DNA of 64,000 bases, taken from positions 119,847 through 183,846 of the forward strand of contig NZ_BDDQ01000003.1 in NCBI RefSeq assembly GCF_002003465.1. The letters run 5' to 3'. Source of the DNA: Caenibacillus caldisaponilyticus. GTDB taxonomy: Bacteria > Bacillota > Bacilli > Bacillales > Sporolactobacillaceae. Under the pieces are notes generated by a model. It was not told the origin of the DNA and searched no databases. It worked only from the letters and a program-made list of their open reading frames with translations. A program made the translations under genes and the position numbers. How positions within the stretch are numbered: position 1 is the first letter of the stretch; the number at the start of each line of letters is the position of its first letter. Below are positions 1 to 11,223 of this stretch, piece by piece.

Positions 1-81
1 GCCGCGGCCGCAAGGAATGGCCACGTGAGCGGGAAAGTCGGTCCGGGCACATCCAAACTTTGTAAAAGAGGAGGAAAAACA

Positions 82-1263
82 TTGGCGAGAACCGTAATCG
101 TCAGCGGCAAGCGGACGCCTTTTGGAAAGTTCGGCGGCGTCTTGAGCCCGTTGAAAGCCGTCGAGTTGGGAGGGATGGCGATCAAAGCCGCCCTGGAGCA
201 AGCCGGAATCGAAGGAGACCGCGTTGATGAAGTGATCATGGGCATGGTGCTCCAAGGCGGTCAAGGGCAGATTCCTTCGCGCCAGGCGGCGCGCCATGCC
301 GGTTTGCCGTGGAAGATCGCGACCGAAACCGTGAACAAAGTGTGCGCCTCGGGCTTGCGCAGCGTCACGCTTGCCGACCAAATCATTCGCGCCGGCGACG
401 CCGAAACGATTGTCGCCGGCGGCATGGAATCGATGAGCAACGCGCCTTACTTTCTTCCCAAGGCGCGCTGGGGCTACCGGATGGGCGATCAGGCGGTCGT
501 CGATTTGATGGTCCACGATGGGCTCACGTGCGCCTTTAACGGCGTTCACATGGGCATCTACGGCGGCGACACCGCCGAATCGTACGGCATTTCCCGAGAA
601 GAGCAAGATCGCTGGGCGTTCAGAAGCCATCGGCTCGCCGCCCGCGCCATCGATGAAGGCAAATTCGACGAGGAAATCGTTCCCGTCGAACTCCCCGGGC
701 GCCGCGGGGACACCATCGTCGTTCGCGCCGACGAAGCGGTCCGCCGCGACACGTCCCTTGAAAAATTGGCCGCGTTGAAACCCGTGTTCAGCCCGGATGG
801 AACGATTACGGCCGGGAACGCTCCGGGGGTCAACGACGGGGCGGGCGCGCTCGTCTTGATGGAGGAAAAAGCCGCCGAGCGCCAAGGCAAAGACATCCTG
901 GCCGCGATCATCGGCCATGCGCAAATCGCGGTGGAAGCCAAAGACTTTCCGGAAACGCCGGGACGCGTCATTCTCGAGCTGCTCAGGAAAACCGGATACC
1001 GATTAGACGATATCGACCTCTTTGAAATCAACGAGGCGTTCAGCGCCGTGCCGCTTACCGCGCAAAGAATCGCCGGGATCGACCCGGAGAAAATCAACGT
1101 CAACGGCGGTGCGGTCGCGCTCGGCCATCCGATCGGCGCGAGCGGCGCGCGCATTTTAATGACGCTCGTGTACGAGTTGAAACGCCGCGGCGGCGGGCTC
1201 GGCATCGCAGCCATCTGCAGCGGCGGCGGACAGGGCGACGCCGTCCTGGTGGAAGTCCGGTAA
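82..1263 (+). CDS. Acetyl-CoA acetyltransferase (thiolase)
   Basis: Thiolase of 393 residues. It condenses two acetyl-CoA to acetoacetyl-CoA, or cleaves 3-ketoacyl-CoA in the reverse direction. Counting from the chosen start, the nucleophilic Cys is C88 in [10 protein letters not shown], the [10 protein letters not shown] motif places His at 349, and the second catalytic Cys is C379 in CSGGGQG; all three are intact and the length is normal. The TTG at 82 is preferred to the GTG at 25 because a strong GAGGAGG lies just before it and thiolase similarity begins there. Two frames close upstream (stops at 28 and 65), so an unseen gene may end at the window edge. It heads an acyl-CoA cluster with the dehydrogenases downstream. 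Whether it is biosynthetic or degradative cannot be told from sequence; the neighbours favour degradation. Confidence 0.95.
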   Translation: MARTVIVSGKRTPFGKFGGVLSPLKAVELGGMAIKAALEQAGIEGDRVDEVIMGMVLQGGQGQIPSRQAARHAGLPWKIATETVNKVCASGLRSVTLADQIIRAGDAETIVAGGMESMSNAPYFLPKARWGYRMGDQAVVDLMVHDGLTCAFNGVHMGIYGGDTAESYGISREEQDRWAFRSHRLAARAIDEGKFDEEIVPVELPGRRGDTIVVRADEAVRRDTSLEKLAALKPVFSPDGTITAGNAPGVNDGAGALVLMEEKAAERQGKDILAAIIGHAQIAVEAKDFPETPGRVILELLRKTGYRLDDIDLFEINEAFSAVPLTAQRIAGIDPEKINVNGGAVALGHPIGASGARILMTLVYELKRRGGGLGIAAICSGGGQGDAVLVEVR

Positions 1264-1487
1264 ATCGCCGTAAGCACCACGAAAAAGCACGGCATGCGCC
1301 GTCTCGTTCGGAATGGCCCGGAAAAACAGCGCGGCGAGAAAAAACGCCGCAATGGCCCATTTTTGGGAACAGTGGCGCCGCGTCAACAGCCGGAACGAGC
1401 GAAGGAACGGCCGGGAAACCGTTGCGGCGACGCGTGCCATACCGGTTTTTCCGCGGATTGAAAGGATTCGTAAAGGAGGAAAGGGCA

Positions 1488-2342
1488 GTGAACGAGGTTA
1501 AAAACGTGATGGTCATCGGAGCCGGCCAGATGGGGGCCGGCATCGCTCAAGTCTTTGCGGCGGCGGGCTATCAAGTGTTCCTGCAAGACATCAGCGCCGC
1601 CCAATTGGAAAAAGGAATGGCCGGCATTGAACAGCGGCTGGCCCGTGAAGTCGATAAAGGGCGCCTGAATGATGAAGAGCGCCGCGCTGCATTGGCGCGC
1701 CTGCGGACGACGGAGACTTTAGAAGCGGCGCGCGAGGCCGATCTCGTCGTAGAAGCGGTCGTCGAAAACATGGCCGTGAAAGCCGACATCTTTAAACAAT
1801 TGGACGCGCTGGCGCCCGCCCACGCGATTCTCGCGTCGAATACCTCCTCGCTTCCGATCACCGAAATTGCCGCCGTCACCCGGCGTCCCGACAAAGTGAT
1901 CGGCATGCATTTCATGAATCCCGTGCCGGTCATGAAACTGGTCGAAGTGATCCGGGGATTGGCGACGTCCGACGACACCTTCGCCACCGTCAGGCAAACC
2001 GCCGAATCGCTTGGAAAAACCGCCGTCGAAGTCAACGATTTCCCGGGATTTGTTTCCAACCGCGTGCTCATGCCGATGATCAATGAAGCGATTTATTGCG
2101 TCTACGAGGGCGTGGCGGAACCGGCAGCGATCGACGAAGTGATGAAGCTCGGCATGAATCACCCGATGGGGCCGCTCACGCTCGCCGATTTCATCGGCCT
2201 CGACACGTGTTTATCCATCATGGAAGTGCTGCATGAAGGCTTTGGCGACGACAAATATCGGCCGTGCCCGCTTTTGCGAAAGTACGTCAAAGCCGGTTGG
2301 CTCGGGCGAAAATCAGGCAGAGGGTTTTACGTGTACGATTGA
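1488..2342 (+). CDS. 3-hydroxybutyryl/3-hydroxyacyl-CoA dehydrogenase
   Basis: NAD-dependent 3-hydroxyacyl-CoA dehydrogenase, 284 residues, which oxidises L-3-hydroxyacyl-CoA to the 3-keto form that the upstream thiolase can cleave. The N-terminal Rossmann fold has GAGQMGAG at residues 11-18. The catalytic His/Glu region is visible as [16 protein letters not shown], and the C-terminal helical domain carries [16 protein letters not shown]. The GTG at 1488 follows AAAGGAGGAAAG with good spacing and gives the normal family length; the longer open frame from 1422 has no such site. It lies 225 bp after the thiolase in the same direction, most likely in one transcript with the two acyl-CoA dehydrogenases that follow. 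Confidence 0.95.
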   Translation: MNEVKNVMVIGAGQMGAGIAQVFAAAGYQVFLQDISAAQLEKGMAGIEQRLAREVDKGRLNDEERRAALARLRTTETLEAAREADLVVEAVVENMAVKADIFKQLDALAPAHAILASNTSSLPITEIAAVTRRPDKVIGMHFMNPVPVMKLVEVIRGLATSDDTFATVRQTAESLGKTAVEVNDFPGFVSNRVLMPMINEAIYCVYEGVAEPAAIDEVMKLGMNHPMGPLTLADFIGLDTCLSIMEVLHEGFGDDKYRPCPLLRKYVKAGWLGRKSGRGFYVYD

Positions 2343-2426
2343 GTGCGCCGGGCGGCGCCGCGTTGGCCAGCCGCTTGCGGCGGAACGAGGGGCTCTACAC
2401 CGATGATTTGGAGGAGGGTGCCAACG

Positions 2427-3566
2427 TTGAATTTCCTTTTTACCGAGGAACAGGAGATGTTGCGTCGGACGGTCCGGACATTCGCCGAAAATGAGATCGC
2501 CCCGGAAGTGGCGCGCATGGAAGCCGAAGACCGTTTTCCCGTCGAACTGGTGAAAAAGATGGGCGAGCTTGGCCTCACGGGCATGGTCGTTCCGGAAAAA
2601 TATGGCGGAACGGGCATGGATTTCATGTCGTACATCATCGCCGTCCACGAGATTTCGAAGGTGAGCGCAACCGCCGGCGTCATATTGTCCGTCCACACGT
2701 CGGTCGCCACGAACCCGATCCTTTATTTCGGCACGGAAGCGCAAAAGCGGAAGTACGTTCCGAAACTCGCGCGGGCCGAAAATATCGGGGCGTTCGCCCT
2801 GACCGAACCCGAGGCGGGCTCCGATGCCGCCGGCATCCGCACCCGGGCGGTTCGACGGGGCGATCACTATGTGATCAACGGGGCGAAAGTGTTTATCACC
2901 AACGGTGCCGCCGCCGACGTTTTCATCGTGTTCGCGAAAACCGATCCCGATGCGGGGCGCCGGGGCATTTCGGCGTTTATCGTGGAAAGGAATACGCCCG
3001 GCTTTTCGATCGGCAAACCCGAGCGAAAAATGGGGCTGAACGGTTCGGGCACCGTTCCCTTGCAGTTCGAAGACGCGTTGGTGCCGGTCGAAAACCGGCT
3101 CGGCGATGAAGGAGAAGGATTTAAAGTCGCGATGAGCAACTTAAACTACGGACGGATCGGCATTGCCGCCCAAGCATTGGGCATCGCCGAAGCGGCGTTC
3201 GAACACGCGCGCCGCTACGCCCAAGAGCGGCGGCAATTCGGAGCGCCGATCGGGCGCCAACAGGCAATTGCCTTTAAGCTCGCTGACCTCGCTACCCGTA
3301 TCGAAGCGGCGCGGCTGCTCGTTTACCGCGGCGCCCGCATCGTCCAGGAAGGGGAGGCGTGCGCGAAAGAGGCGTCGATGGCTAAGCTGTTCGCTTCACA
3401 GACGGCGGTAAGGGCGGCGGTCGAAGCGGTGCAAATCTTCGGCGGTTACGGCTACACAAAGGATTACCCCGTCGAGCGCTTTTTCCGTGATGCGAAGGTC
3501 ACGGAAATCTATGAAGGCACGAGTGAAATTCAACGCATGGTCATCAGCAAACATCTATTAAGTTAG
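2427..3566 (+). CDS. Acyl-CoA dehydrogenase (short/branched-chain type), first copy
   Basis: FAD-dependent acyl-CoA dehydrogenase of 379 residues, introducing the alpha-beta double bond in an acyl-CoA and passing electrons to ETF. The N-terminal helical domain starts [19 protein letters not shown]. The middle beta domain has [10 protein letters not shown], and the C-terminal domain has the [20 protein letters not shown] signature. The catalytic base is Glu363 in YEGTSE, as in butyryl- and isobutyryl-CoA dehydrogenases. The TTG at 2427 follows GGAGGAGGG and matches the paralogue's N-terminus. The neighbouring IcmF suggests isobutyryl- or butyryl-CoA as substrate, but chain length cannot be assigned from sequence. 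Confidence 0.95.
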   Translation: MNFLFTEEQEMLRRTVRTFAENEIAPEVARMEAEDRFPVELVKKMGELGLTGMVVPEKYGGTGMDFMSYIIAVHEISKVSATAGVILSVHTSVATNPILYFGTEAQKRKYVPKLARAENIGAFALTEPEAGSDAAGIRTRAVRRGDHYVINGAKVFITNGAAADVFIVFAKTDPDAGRRGISAFIVERNTPGFSIGKPERKMGLNGSGTVPLQFEDALVPVENRLGDEGEGFKVAMSNLNYGRIGIAAQALGIAEAAFEHARRYAQERRQFGAPIGRQQAIAFKLADLATRIEAARLLVYRGARIVQEGEACAKEASMAKLFASQTAVRAAVEAVQIFGGYGYTKDYPVERFFRDAKVTEIYEGTSEIQRMVISKHLLS

Positions 3567-3727
3567 CGGCAATCATTTTTGCGGGCGCTGGCCTTAGAAA
3601 TAGGCCGCGGTTTTAAAGCGCAAAATGCGGGCAACGCGACATGGGACAGCCTCTTTCCGCCTTCACATTTGTAAAGGCGGAACAACTTTTCAACCGCCGG
3701 TTCATTAAATAAAAGGGAGAGGACACG

Positions 3728-4873
3728 ATGAATTTCCGATTGAGCGAAGAACATGAAATGTTGCGGAAGATGGTTCGGGAATTTGCGGAAAAGGAAGTGG
3801 CGCCGACGGCCGCGGAAAGGGATGAAACGGAGCGCTTTGACCGCAGCATTTTTGAAAAAATGGCCGAACTCGGCCTGACCGGCATCCCGTGGCCGGAAGC
3901 GTACGGCGGCATCGGGGCCGATTACCTGAGCTACGTCATCGCCGTGGAAGAATTATCGCGGGTCGACGCTTCGGTCGGCGTGACGCTGTCGGCGCACACC
4001 TCGCTCGCCGGGTGGCCGGTGTATAAGTTCGGCACCGAGGAACAAAAGCAAAAATATTTGCGGCCGATGGCGGAAGGCAAGAAGCTCGGCGCTTACGGCT
4101 TGACCGAGCCCGGCTCGGGTTCGGACGCCGGCGCCATGCGCACGACCGCGAAACGGGAAGGCGACGATTACGTTCTGAACGGCACGAAGATCTTCACGAC
4201 GAACGGCGGCGAAGCCGACATTTACATCGTTTTCGCCTTGACCGACCCGAGCCAAAAACATAAAGGGACGACCGCCTTCATCGTCGAAAAGGGCACGCCC
4301 GGATTCTCGTTCGGCAAAAAGGAGAAAAAGCTCGGCATCCGGTCGTCTCCCACGTTGGAACTCATTTTCGAAGATTGCCGGATCCCGAAAGAGAACCGAT
4401 TGGGTGCCGAAGGCGAAGGGTTCAAAATCGCGATGATGACCCTCGACGGCGGCCGGAACGGGATCGCCGCCCAAGCGGTCGGCATCGCTCAAGGCGCGCT
4501 TGACGCCGCGATCGCTTATGCGAAAGAACGCCATCAATTCGGGCAACCGATCGCGCGGCAACAAGCCATCAGCTTCAAATTGGCGGACATGGCCACGAAA
4601 ATCGAGGCCGCTCGGCTGTTGACCTACCAAGCGGCGTGGCTGGAAAGCGAAGGCTTGCCCTACGGCAAAGCGTCGGCGATGTCGAAGCTTTACGCCGGAG
4701 ATATCGCGATGGAAGTCACCATCGATGCCGTGCAAATCTTCGGCGGATACGGCTACACAAAAGATTATCCGGTTGAACGCTTCATGCGCGACGCCAAGAT
4801 TACGCAGATCTACGAAGGGACGAACGAAATCCAACGCCTCGTCATTTCGCGCTATCTGTTAAACAACCATTAA
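3728..4873 (+). CDS. Acyl-CoA dehydrogenase, second copy
   Basis: A second FAD-dependent acyl-CoA dehydrogenase, 381 residues, clearly paralogous to its upstream neighbour ([19 protein letters not shown] at the N-terminus, [20 protein letters not shown] near the C-terminus). The catalytic base Glu363 in YEGTNE is retained. The ATG follows AAAGGGAGAGG. The two copies are divergent enough to suggest different acyl-CoA preferences rather than a recent duplication. The 160 bp gap before it holds no convincing terminator, so co-transcription is likely. Confidence 0.95.
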   Translation: MNFRLSEEHEMLRKMVREFAEKEVAPTAAERDETERFDRSIFEKMAELGLTGIPWPEAYGGIGADYLSYVIAVEELSRVDASVGVTLSAHTSLAGWPVYKFGTEEQKQKYLRPMAEGKKLGAYGLTEPGSGSDAGAMRTTAKREGDDYVLNGTKIFTTNGGEADIYIVFALTDPSQKHKGTTAFIVEKGTPGFSFGKKEKKLGIRSSPTLELIFEDCRIPKENRLGAEGEGFKIAMMTLDGGRNGIAAQAVGIAQGALDAAIAYAKERHQFGQPIARQQAISFKLADMATKIEAARLLTYQAAWLESEGLPYGKASAMSKLYAGDIAMEVTIDAVQIFGGYGYTKDYPVERFMRDAKITQIYEGTNEIQRLVISRYLLNNH

Positions 4874-5068
4874 TCGTAGGCGGCCATCTTGCTTGATAGA
4901 AAGGGTTTGCGGACGATGGGCCGCCCGCTGAAGGGACCAGCCGAAGCGGACGGCGGGGCTGATCAATACGGCATGCCGTGCGGCGCCCATCCGCATGGCG
5001 CCGCCTTAAAGCCGCGCCGGGCCAGGCGGCCGGGACACTGACACCGATCACGAACCGAGGGGAAGACC

Positions 5069-6064
5069 ATGCATCCGCTCGCGGAAGGCATCAAAAACCG
5101 GAATTTGCGGGCGCTCGCCCGCGCGATCACTTATGTCGAAAACGATCATCCCGAAAAGCTCGCGCTGATGAGCGACCTTTATCGGTTAAGGAAGGGCGCT
5201 TATTATGTCGGCATCACCGGCGCGCCGGGGGCCGGAAAGAGCACGCTCGTCAACCGTTTGATCGGGCATTTGCGCGCGGCGCATCGGAGCGTTGCGGTTC
5301 TCGCCGTCGATCCGACCAGCCCGTTCAGCGGCGGGGCGATCTTGGGCGATCGGGTGCGCATGGCGACGCATTTTACGGATCCGGACGTCTATATCCGCAG
5401 CATGGGCACGCGGGGCAGCCTCGGCGGTTTGTCTCGTTCGGCGAAGGATGCCGTCAGAATCCTTGACGCCTTTGGATTTGACGTCATTCTGATCGAAACG
5501 GTGGGGGTCGGGCAATCCGAGCTCGACATCATGGAAATCGCTGAAACGACCGCGGTCGTCGTCACGCCGGGGACGGGCGATGTCGTCCAAGTGTTCAAAG
5601 CCGGCGTCATGGAGATCGCCGACGTGTTTGTGATCAATAAGGCCGATTTGCCGGGCGCGGGGCCCCTTCACGGACAGATTAATGCCATGCTCGACCTCGT
5701 TCGCGCTGCCGGTGGATGGCGTCCGCCCGTCGTCCGGGTCAGCGCCACAAAAGGGGAAGGCCTCGCCGAGCTGTGGGAAGCTTGCTGTAACCATCGACAA
5801 TATTTAAGCGACACGGGCTCCGGGGTTCACCGCCGCCGCATCATTCGGCGGAAAGAGATATTGGAAATCGTGCGCGATGAAGCGCTCCGCCGCTTGGAAG
5901 AACGGTTTTTGCGCGAGCTCGACAACATCTTGGAGACGGAAGATTTGGATCCCTATTCCGGCGCGGCGAAGCTCATGGCCCGGTGGTCGGAAGCCGGCGG
6001 TCGGTGTTTTCCGGAACAGCCCGATGAGCGGGCCGCGGCGGATCGTGAAGCGCCGGATTCGTGA
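5069..6064 (+). CDS. meaB: MeaB/ArgK-type GTPase (mutase chaperone)
   Basis: G3E-class P-loop GTPase of 331 residues related to MeaB/ArgK (MMAA in humans), which loads and protects adenosylcobalamin-dependent acyl-CoA mutases. The Walker A motif GAPGAGKST is at residues 51-59, followed by AVDPTSPFSGGAILGDRVRM, ETVGVGQSE and the guanine-specifying NKAD. The ATG follows GAGGGGAAG. It sits about 0.9 kb upstream of icmF, whose product already carries its own MeaI-type GTPase domain, so this free GTPase is either an extra chaperone for IcmF or serves another mutase such as methylmalonyl-CoA mutase elsewhere. Charged helices fill the C-terminal 60 residues. Confidence 0.93.
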   Translation: MHPLAEGIKNRNLRALARAITYVENDHPEKLALMSDLYRLRKGAYYVGITGAPGAGKSTLVNRLIGHLRAAHRSVAVLAVDPTSPFSGGAILGDRVRMATHFTDPDVYIRSMGTRGSLGGLSRSAKDAVRILDAFGFDVILIETVGVGQSELDIMEIAETTAVVVTPGTGDVVQVFKAGVMEIADVFVINKADLPGAGPLHGQINAMLDLVRAAGGWRPPVVRVSATKGEGLAELWEACCNHRQYLSDTGSGVHRRRIIRRKEILEIVRDEALRRLEERFLRELDNILETEDLDPYSGAAKLMARWSEAGGRCFPEQPDERAAADREAPDS

Positions 6065-6170
6065 TCGGCGACGGCACGAAAGCGCGCTGCCGGCGGCGAG
6101 CTTGGATGAAAACGCTCGGGCTGCCGAAAGGGGGCGGCTTGAGCGCTCTGCCCATTAAGGGGGTGTGACG

Positions 6171-6833
6171 ATGGCGGAAAAAAACGTCCAATCGACGGTC
6201 AAAGACGAAGCGTTGATCAAAAAGCGGCGCGACCAGCTTGTGAAGGCCGCGGTTTCGTTGATTAAAATCAAGGGCTTTCACCGCACGACGACCCGTGAGA
6301 TCGCGCGGGCGGCCGGTTTTAGCATCGGCACGTTGTATGAATATATCCGGACGAAGGAAGACGTTCTCTATTTGGTTTGCGATGACATCTATAACAAAGT
6401 GAGCAGCCGTTTAAAAACAGCGATTGCCTTAAAACGCGACGGCGTCTTAAGCCTTAAAGAAGCCATTAAAGGCTGCGTCAACATTATGGATGAAATGCAG
6501 GACGAGGTGCTCGTCATGTATCAGGAAGCCAAGTCGCTGGCCAAGGACGCGCTCCCTTACGTTTTGAACAAAGAGATGGAAATGGTGGGCCTCTTTGAAG
6601 AAGTGCTGGAACACGGCGTGGCGTCCGGCCATTTTCAGCTGACACCGAAAGAAAAACTGTTTTACGCTCATCACATTCTCGTTCAATGCCAGATGTGGGC
6701 GTTCCGCCGCTGGGGACTCGCTCCGCGCTTTACGGTGCGGGAATTTGCCGATCTTTTGGCGGAGACGATTGTAAGCGGTTTAATCAATCGGGAGAAGCCT
6801 GGTCCGGTCGATCCGGAGTTACGCGGACGATGA
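6171..6833 (+). CDS. TetR-family transcriptional regulator
   Basis: TetR-type repressor, 220 residues. The N-terminal helix-turn-helix lies at about residues 40-61 (TTREIARAAGFSIGTLYEYIR). The C-terminal ligand-binding half is helical and includes a conserved VKEFADLLAE-like stretch. The ATG at 6171 follows AAGGGGGTG; the GTG two codons earlier overlaps that site. Its place between meaB and icmF suggests it controls this acyl-CoA cluster in the way FadR/PaaR-like TetR proteins sense acyl-CoAs; this is inference. I did not find a clear TGAATGA-type FadR operator nearby. Confidence 0.9.
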   Translation: MAEKNVQSTVKDEALIKKRRDQLVKAAVSLIKIKGFHRTTTREIARAAGFSIGTLYEYIRTKEDVLYLVCDDIYNKVSSRLKTAIALKRDGVLSLKEAIKGCVNIMDEMQDEVLVMYQEAKSLAKDALPYVLNKEMEMVGLFEEVLEHGVASGHFQLTPKEKLFYAHHILVQCQMWAFRRWGLAPRFTVREFADLLAETIVSGLINREKPGPVDPELRGR

Positions 6834-6944
6834 GGCGTTGCGACTCGGCAAACGTCTCCCGGCCCCGGGGCCATGATCAGGCGAGCAAACAGGCGAAGGC
6901 GTGTATCGGTTGCGATCATTTTTACGAATGAGGAGGAGATGTGT

Positions 6945-9900
6945 ATGCCGAGGGAGCTCTATCGGCCGAAGCACCACGTGCGTTTTGTCACGGCGTCCAG
7001 CCTTTTCGACGGTCATGACGCTTCGATCAACATCATGCGCCGGATACTCCAACAAGGCGGAGCGGAGGTCATTCATCTCGGCCACAACCGCTCCGTCGAG
7101 GAAGTCGTGCGAGCCGCCATTCAAGAGGACGTCCAAGGCATCGCTGTATCTTCCTATCAGGGCGGCCACATGGAATATTTTAAATACATGTATGATCTTT
7201 TGCGGGAAAAAGGCGCCCCGCACATCCGGATTTACGGCGGGGGCGGCGGCGTCATCATTCCGAGGGAAATCCGCGAACTGCACGAATACGGCATCGCGCG
7301 CATTTTTTCCCCGGACGACGGCAGGGAACTCGGGCTGGAAGGCATGATCAGCATCATGCTCAAGGAGTGCGATTTTCCGACCGTCACCGAACTCGGCGAC
7401 GAAATCGAAAGGGCGGCGGAAGGGGATCATCGCGCCATCGCCCGGTTGATCACCCTGATCGAAAATCGCCCGGCCGTCCCGAAAGAACAGGCGGCCGCAT
7501 TGGCGGCGTTGAAGGATGCCGCCCGCACCCGCTCCAATTCGGTCGTCGTCGGGATAACGGGCACGGGCGGCGCCGGAAAAAGCTCGCTCACGGATGAGAT
7601 TGTCCGCCGTTTTCTCAGCCATTATCCCGAAAAATCGATCGCGATCTTGTCCGTCGATCCGACGAAGCAAAAAACCGGCGGCGCGCTTCTCGGCGACCGC
7701 ATCCGGATGAACGCCATCAACCATCCCCGCGTATACATGCGGTCGCTGGCCACGCGCCGTTCGAAGACGGAGCTTTCCGAGGCGATCCACGACGCAATCG
7801 ATATCGTCAAAGCCGCGTCTTTTGACCTCATCATCGTCGAGACGAGCGGGATCGGCCAAGGCGACGCGGAAATCGTCGGCCTTTCGGACATCTCCATGTA
7901 CGTGATGACGAGCGAGTACGGCGCGCCTTCTCAGCTTGAAAAGATCGACATGATCGATTTTGCCGACCTCGTCGTCATCAATAAATTCGATCGAAAGGGA
8001 TCGGAAGACGCGCTCAGGGACGTTCGCAAGCAATACCAGCGCAGCCGTTTGCTTTTCGACAGGGATCTCGAAGAAATGCCCGTTTACGGCACGATCGCCA
8101 GTCAATTTAATGATGCGGGCACGAACAAATTGTTCACCGCTCTGATTGAAAAAATCAACGAAAAAACGGGGGCGGGCTGGCCGGTGCCCGTGATCGGCGA
8201 CATGACGGTGAAAAAACGAAATGTCATCATCCCGCCCGAACGCGTCAACTATTTAAATGAAATTGTGAAAACCGTCCGCGATTACAAAGCGTTTGTCCAG
8301 GCACAAGAGAAAATCGCCCGCCGCGCCTACCAATTGCACGGGGCCATTGAAGCCTTGAAAGAAGAAGGCGGCGATCTTGAGCCGGAGATCCGCAAGCTGG
8401 AAGCGATCAAAAACCGCTGGCTCGAGAAGCTCCATCCCGATTCGCGCAAAATTCTCGAAGGCTGGGAGGGCTTAAAGAGAAAATACCGGCAAAAAACGTT
8501 GACGGTGACCGTTCGCGGCAAGGAAATCGTCAACGAACTGACGACGAAGAGCCTCTCCGGCCTCGACATTCCGAAGGTGGCGCTGCCGAAATACAAAGAT
8601 TGGGGCGACATCGTCCGCTGGGCCTACACGGAAAACGTCCCGGGCGCCTTCCCGTTTACCGCCGGCGTCTTTCCGTTCAAACGCAAAGGCGAGGATCCGA
8701 AGCGGCAATTCGCCGGCGAAGGCACGCCCGAGCGGACGAACCGCCGTTTCCATTATTTATCGAAGGACGACCCGGCGAAGCGCTTGAGCACCGCTTTCGA
8801 TTCCGTCACGCTCTACGGCGAAGATCCCGCCCGCCGTCCGGACATTTACGGAAAGATCGGCGAGAGCGGCGTGAGCGTCTGCACGCTCGACGACATGAAG
8901 AAGCTGTATAAAGGCTTCGATTTATGCGATCCGTCGACATCGGTCTCGATGACCATCAACGGGCCGGCGCCGATCATCCTCGCCATGTTTATGAACACGG
9001 CGATCGACCAACAGCTTGAAAAGTTCGAGGCGGAAAACGGCCGTCCCCCGACCGAAGAAGAGGCGAAAGCGATCAAGGCGAAAACGCTCGCCACCGTGCG
9101 CGGCACCGTGCAGGCCGACATATTAAAAGAAGACCAAGGGCAAAACACGTGCATTTTTTCGACGGAGTTCGCCCTCCGGATGATGGGCGACATTCAGGAA
9201 TATTTCATCGAACATCACGTGAAAAATTATTATTCGGTGTCGATCTCCGGTTACCACATTGCGGAAGCGGGCGCCAATCCGATCACCCAGCTCGCCTTTA
9301 CGCTCGCCAACGGCTTTACCTATGTCGAATATTATTTGAACCGGGGCATGGCCATCGACGATTTCGCCCCGAACCTTTCCTTCTTTTTCTCGAACGGCCT
9401 CGATCCCGAATACACGGTCATCGGGCGGGTGGCGCGGCGGATTTGGGCGGTCGTCATGAAATATAAGTACGGGGCGAACGAACGCAGCCAAAAACTGAAA
9501 TACCATATTCAAACGTCGGGGCGATCGCTGCACGCGCAAGAAATCGATTTTAACGACATCCGGACGACGCTGCAGGCGTTGATGGCGATTTACGACAACT
9601 GCAACTCCTTGCATACGAATTCCTACGACGAAGCGATCACGACGCCTTCCGAAGAATCGGTGCGGCGCGCCATGGCCATCCAAATGATCATCACGAAGGA
9701 ACTCGGTTGGGCGAAAAACGAAAATCCCCTTCAAGGATCGTTCATCATCGAAGAGCTGACCGATTTGGTGGAGGAGGCCGTCCTCGCCGAATTCGAACGG
9801 CTCAACGCGCGGGGCGGGGTGCTCGGCGCCATGGAAATGATGTATCAGCGCGGCAAAATCCAGGACGAATCGCTGCTTTACGAGATGAAGAAACATTCCG

Positions 9901-10202
9901 GAGAACTGCCGATCATCGGCGTGAACACGTTTCTCAATCCGAACCCGCCCGAAGAGACGGTTAAAGATTTGAAACTCGCCCGCGCAACGGTTGAGGAAAA
10001 AGAACAGCAGATTCGGAACCTCAAAGCCTTTCAAGAAAAGCATAAGGATGAGGCCGGTCCCGCTCTTGAACGTTTGAAAAAGGTGGCGCTTTCCGGCGGC
10101 AACATCTTTGCTGAGCTCATGGAGACGGTCAAGGTGGCGAGCCTCGGTCAAATCACGAACGCCCTTTACGAAGTCGGCGGGCAGTATCGCCGGAACATGT
10201 AA
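6945..10202 (+). CDS. icmF: Fused isobutyryl-CoA mutase IcmF
   Basis: Adenosylcobalamin-dependent mutase of 1085 residues that interconverts isobutyryl-CoA and n-butyryl-CoA (some relatives also act on pivalyl- or isovaleryl-CoA). Domain order is typical of IcmF. A B12-binding domain covers residues about 10-140, with the lower-ligand His in DGH at 22-24. A MeaI-type GTPase follows with P-loop GTGGAGKSS at 206-214 and NKFDRKG. A linker leads to the substrate-binding TIM barrel from about residue 560 ([28 protein letters not shown]). The ATG at 6945 has AGGAGGAG six bases upstream; an ATG two codons earlier is too close to it. It is the last gene of the cluster and is followed by a strong terminator. 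Confidence 0.97.
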   Translation: MPRELYRPKHHVRFVTASSLFDGHDASINIMRRILQQGGAEVIHLGHNRSVEEVVRAAIQEDVQGIAVSSYQGGHMEYFKYMYDLLREKGAPHIRIYGGGGGVIIPREIRELHEYGIARIFSPDDGRELGLEGMISIMLKECDFPTVTELGDEIERAAEGDHRAIARLITLIENRPAVPKEQAAALAALKDAARTRSNSVVVGITGTGGAGKSSLTDEIVRRFLSHYPEKSIAILSVDPTKQKTGGALLGDRIRMNAINHPRVYMRSLATRRSKTELSEAIHDAIDIVKAASFDLIIVETSGIGQGDAEIVGLSDISMYVMTSEYGAPSQLEKIDMIDFADLVVINKFDRKGSEDALRDVRKQYQRSRLLFDRDLEEMPVYGTIASQFNDAGTNKLFTALIEKINEKTGAGWPVPVIGDMTVKKRNVIIPPERVNYLNEIVKTVRDYKAFVQAQEKIARRAYQLHGAIEALKEEGGDLEPEIRKLEAIKNRWLEKLHPDSRKILEGWEGLKRKYRQKTLTVTVRGKEIVNELTTKSLSGLDIPKVALPKYKDWGDIVRWAYTENVPGAFPFTAGVFPFKRKGEDPKRQFAGEGTPERTNRRFHYLSKDDPAKRLSTAFDSVTLYGEDPARRPDIYGKIGESGVSVCTLDDMKKLYKGFDLCDPSTSVSMTINGPAPIILAMFMNTAIDQQLEKFEAENGRPPTEEEAKAIKAKTLATVRGTVQADILKEDQGQNTCIFSTEFALRMMGDIQEYFIEHHVKNYYSVSISGYHIAEAGANPITQLAFTLANGFTYVEYYLNRGMAIDDFAPNLSFFFSNGLDPEYTVIGRVARRIWAVVMKYKYGANERSQKLKYHIQTSGRSLHAQEIDFNDIRTTLQALMAIYDNCNSLHTNSYDEAITTPSEESVRRAMAIQMIITKELGWAKNENPLQGSFIIEELTDLVEEAVLAEFERLNARGGVLGAMEMMYQRGKIQDESLLYEMKKHSGELPIIGVNTFLNPNPPEETVKDLKLARATVEEKEQQIRNLKAFQEKHKDEAGPALERLKKVALSGGNIFAELMETVKVASLGQITNALYEVGGQYRRNM

Positions 10203-10264
10203 CGCTTTAAACATCCGGGGATCGGCATGATCCGTCCTCCGTGTTGCGGAAGGGCGATCAAGTC

Positions 10265-10304
10265 CGCCGGGGTCCGGACGCCGTCCGGGCCTCGGCGTTT
10301 TTTT
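10265..10304 (+). terminator. Intrinsic terminator after icmF
   Basis: A 15-bp GC-rich stem (10265-10279 with 10283-10297, two G-U pairs) with a three-base GCC loop is followed at once by seven T residues. This is a textbook Rho-independent terminator closing the acyl-CoA cluster. Confidence 0.92.
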
Positions 10305-10420
10305 CGCCCGCCCCGTGGCCTCAGGGAACCTTGGCAATCAAATCTCATCGGACGCTTGCCGCGGCCGCCCGGTTGATTCGGGGCGCAGAAGCGTCAACGG
10401 CGCGGTCCCTTAAAAAAAAG

Positions 10421-10450
10421 TGGCATACAATCTGTTAATTTGTTTATAAT
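10421..10450 (+). promoter_or_regulatory. Candidate sigma-A promoter of rpoE
   Basis: A perfect TATAAT lies at 10445-10450, about 45 bases before the rpoE start. The -35 candidate about 18 bases upstream (TGGCAT) is weak. An A-rich run at 10412-10419 just before it could act as an UP element. Confidence 0.5.
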
Positions 10451-10497
10451 GGTTGGTGCGATACGCGATACGCTTACGGTCGGAAGGGGTGGAAATG

Positions 10498-10996
10498 ATG
10501 GCACAAGAGAATCTCACAGACGAAAGGCCGGTTATCGACCGCGTCTATGACCTTTTGGCAAGCGATAAACAACCGAGGAATTTTTACGATATCGTTGACC
10601 AGCTCATCGATGAGGATCTTTCGGAAGACGATCGGACCGAATTCATGGCCCGTTTATACACGAATATGAACATCGACGGCCGGTTCCTTTGCATCGGCGA
10701 CAATTTTTGGGGGCTGAAAACGTGGTATCCGGTCGAGCAGCAAGACGAAGAAGTCGCCTCTAAAATCACGTCCAAAAAAACGCCGCAAAGCCGAGGACGA
10801 TTTCGACGATTACGACGATCTCGATGAGGCTTACGACGACGATGTTTACGGCTTGGACGGCGATGAATTCGCCGACGTGGAGGATGCCCTCGACGACTTC
10901 GACGCCGATGCGCCTTTCGTCGATGACGAAGATTTTGAAGACGAGGCGCTGCTTGACGAGGATCTCGATCTCGGCGATGAAGAACGCGAAGAATAA
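10498..10996 (+). CDS. rpoE: RNA polymerase delta subunit, frameshifted at an A7 run
   Basis: Delta factor of RNA polymerase, which increases promoter selectivity and RNAP recycling in Firmicutes. The N-terminal HARE-HTH domain is recognisable (residues 1 to about 90, with IDGRFLCIGDNFWGLKTWYP). As read, the frame then runs into a basic 20-residue tail and stops at 10827. The expected strongly acidic Asp/Glu tail is present in the +1 frame from 10781 (RKAEDDFDDYDD onward) and ends at the TAA at 10994-10996. Removing one A from the seven-A run at 10774-10780 restores a protein of about 165 residues, close to the family's usual length (about 170). Either the sequence has an indel there or expression needs slippage. 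The start could equally be the ATG at 10495. Confidence 0.85.
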
Positions 10997-11187
10997 TAGC
11001 GGTAAGTTGGGTGTTTCGGTTTGACGGCACTCCCGCTTTAGCCGGCGCTTCCAAGGCAGCCGTCGGGCGGGCGCCGAACGCGATGGACCAGTCATGTGCG
11101 CTGCGCGGGCGAAAAGGACGGGCCTGAAGATCCGACCTTTCTGGAAAAAACGATAGAGACTGCCGCATTTTATAAAAACGATACCTA

Positions 11188-11216
11188 TTGTCATACGCTG
11201 CGTTCTTTGCTAAAAT
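11188..11216 (+). promoter_or_regulatory. Sigma-A promoter of pyrG
   Basis: TTGTCA at 11188-11193, a 17-base spacer and TAAAAT at 11211-11216. Seven bases downstream the RNA would begin GGGC at 11224, the kind of start used for CTP-sensed reiterative transcription at Bacillus pyrG. Confidence 0.85.
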
Positions 11217-11223
11217 AACTTTT

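Noticed and set aside
6819..8105. 428-codon minus-strand frame opposite icmF
   Set aside because: Shadow of icmF; composition rich in Arg/Asp/His without domain or ribosome-binding site.
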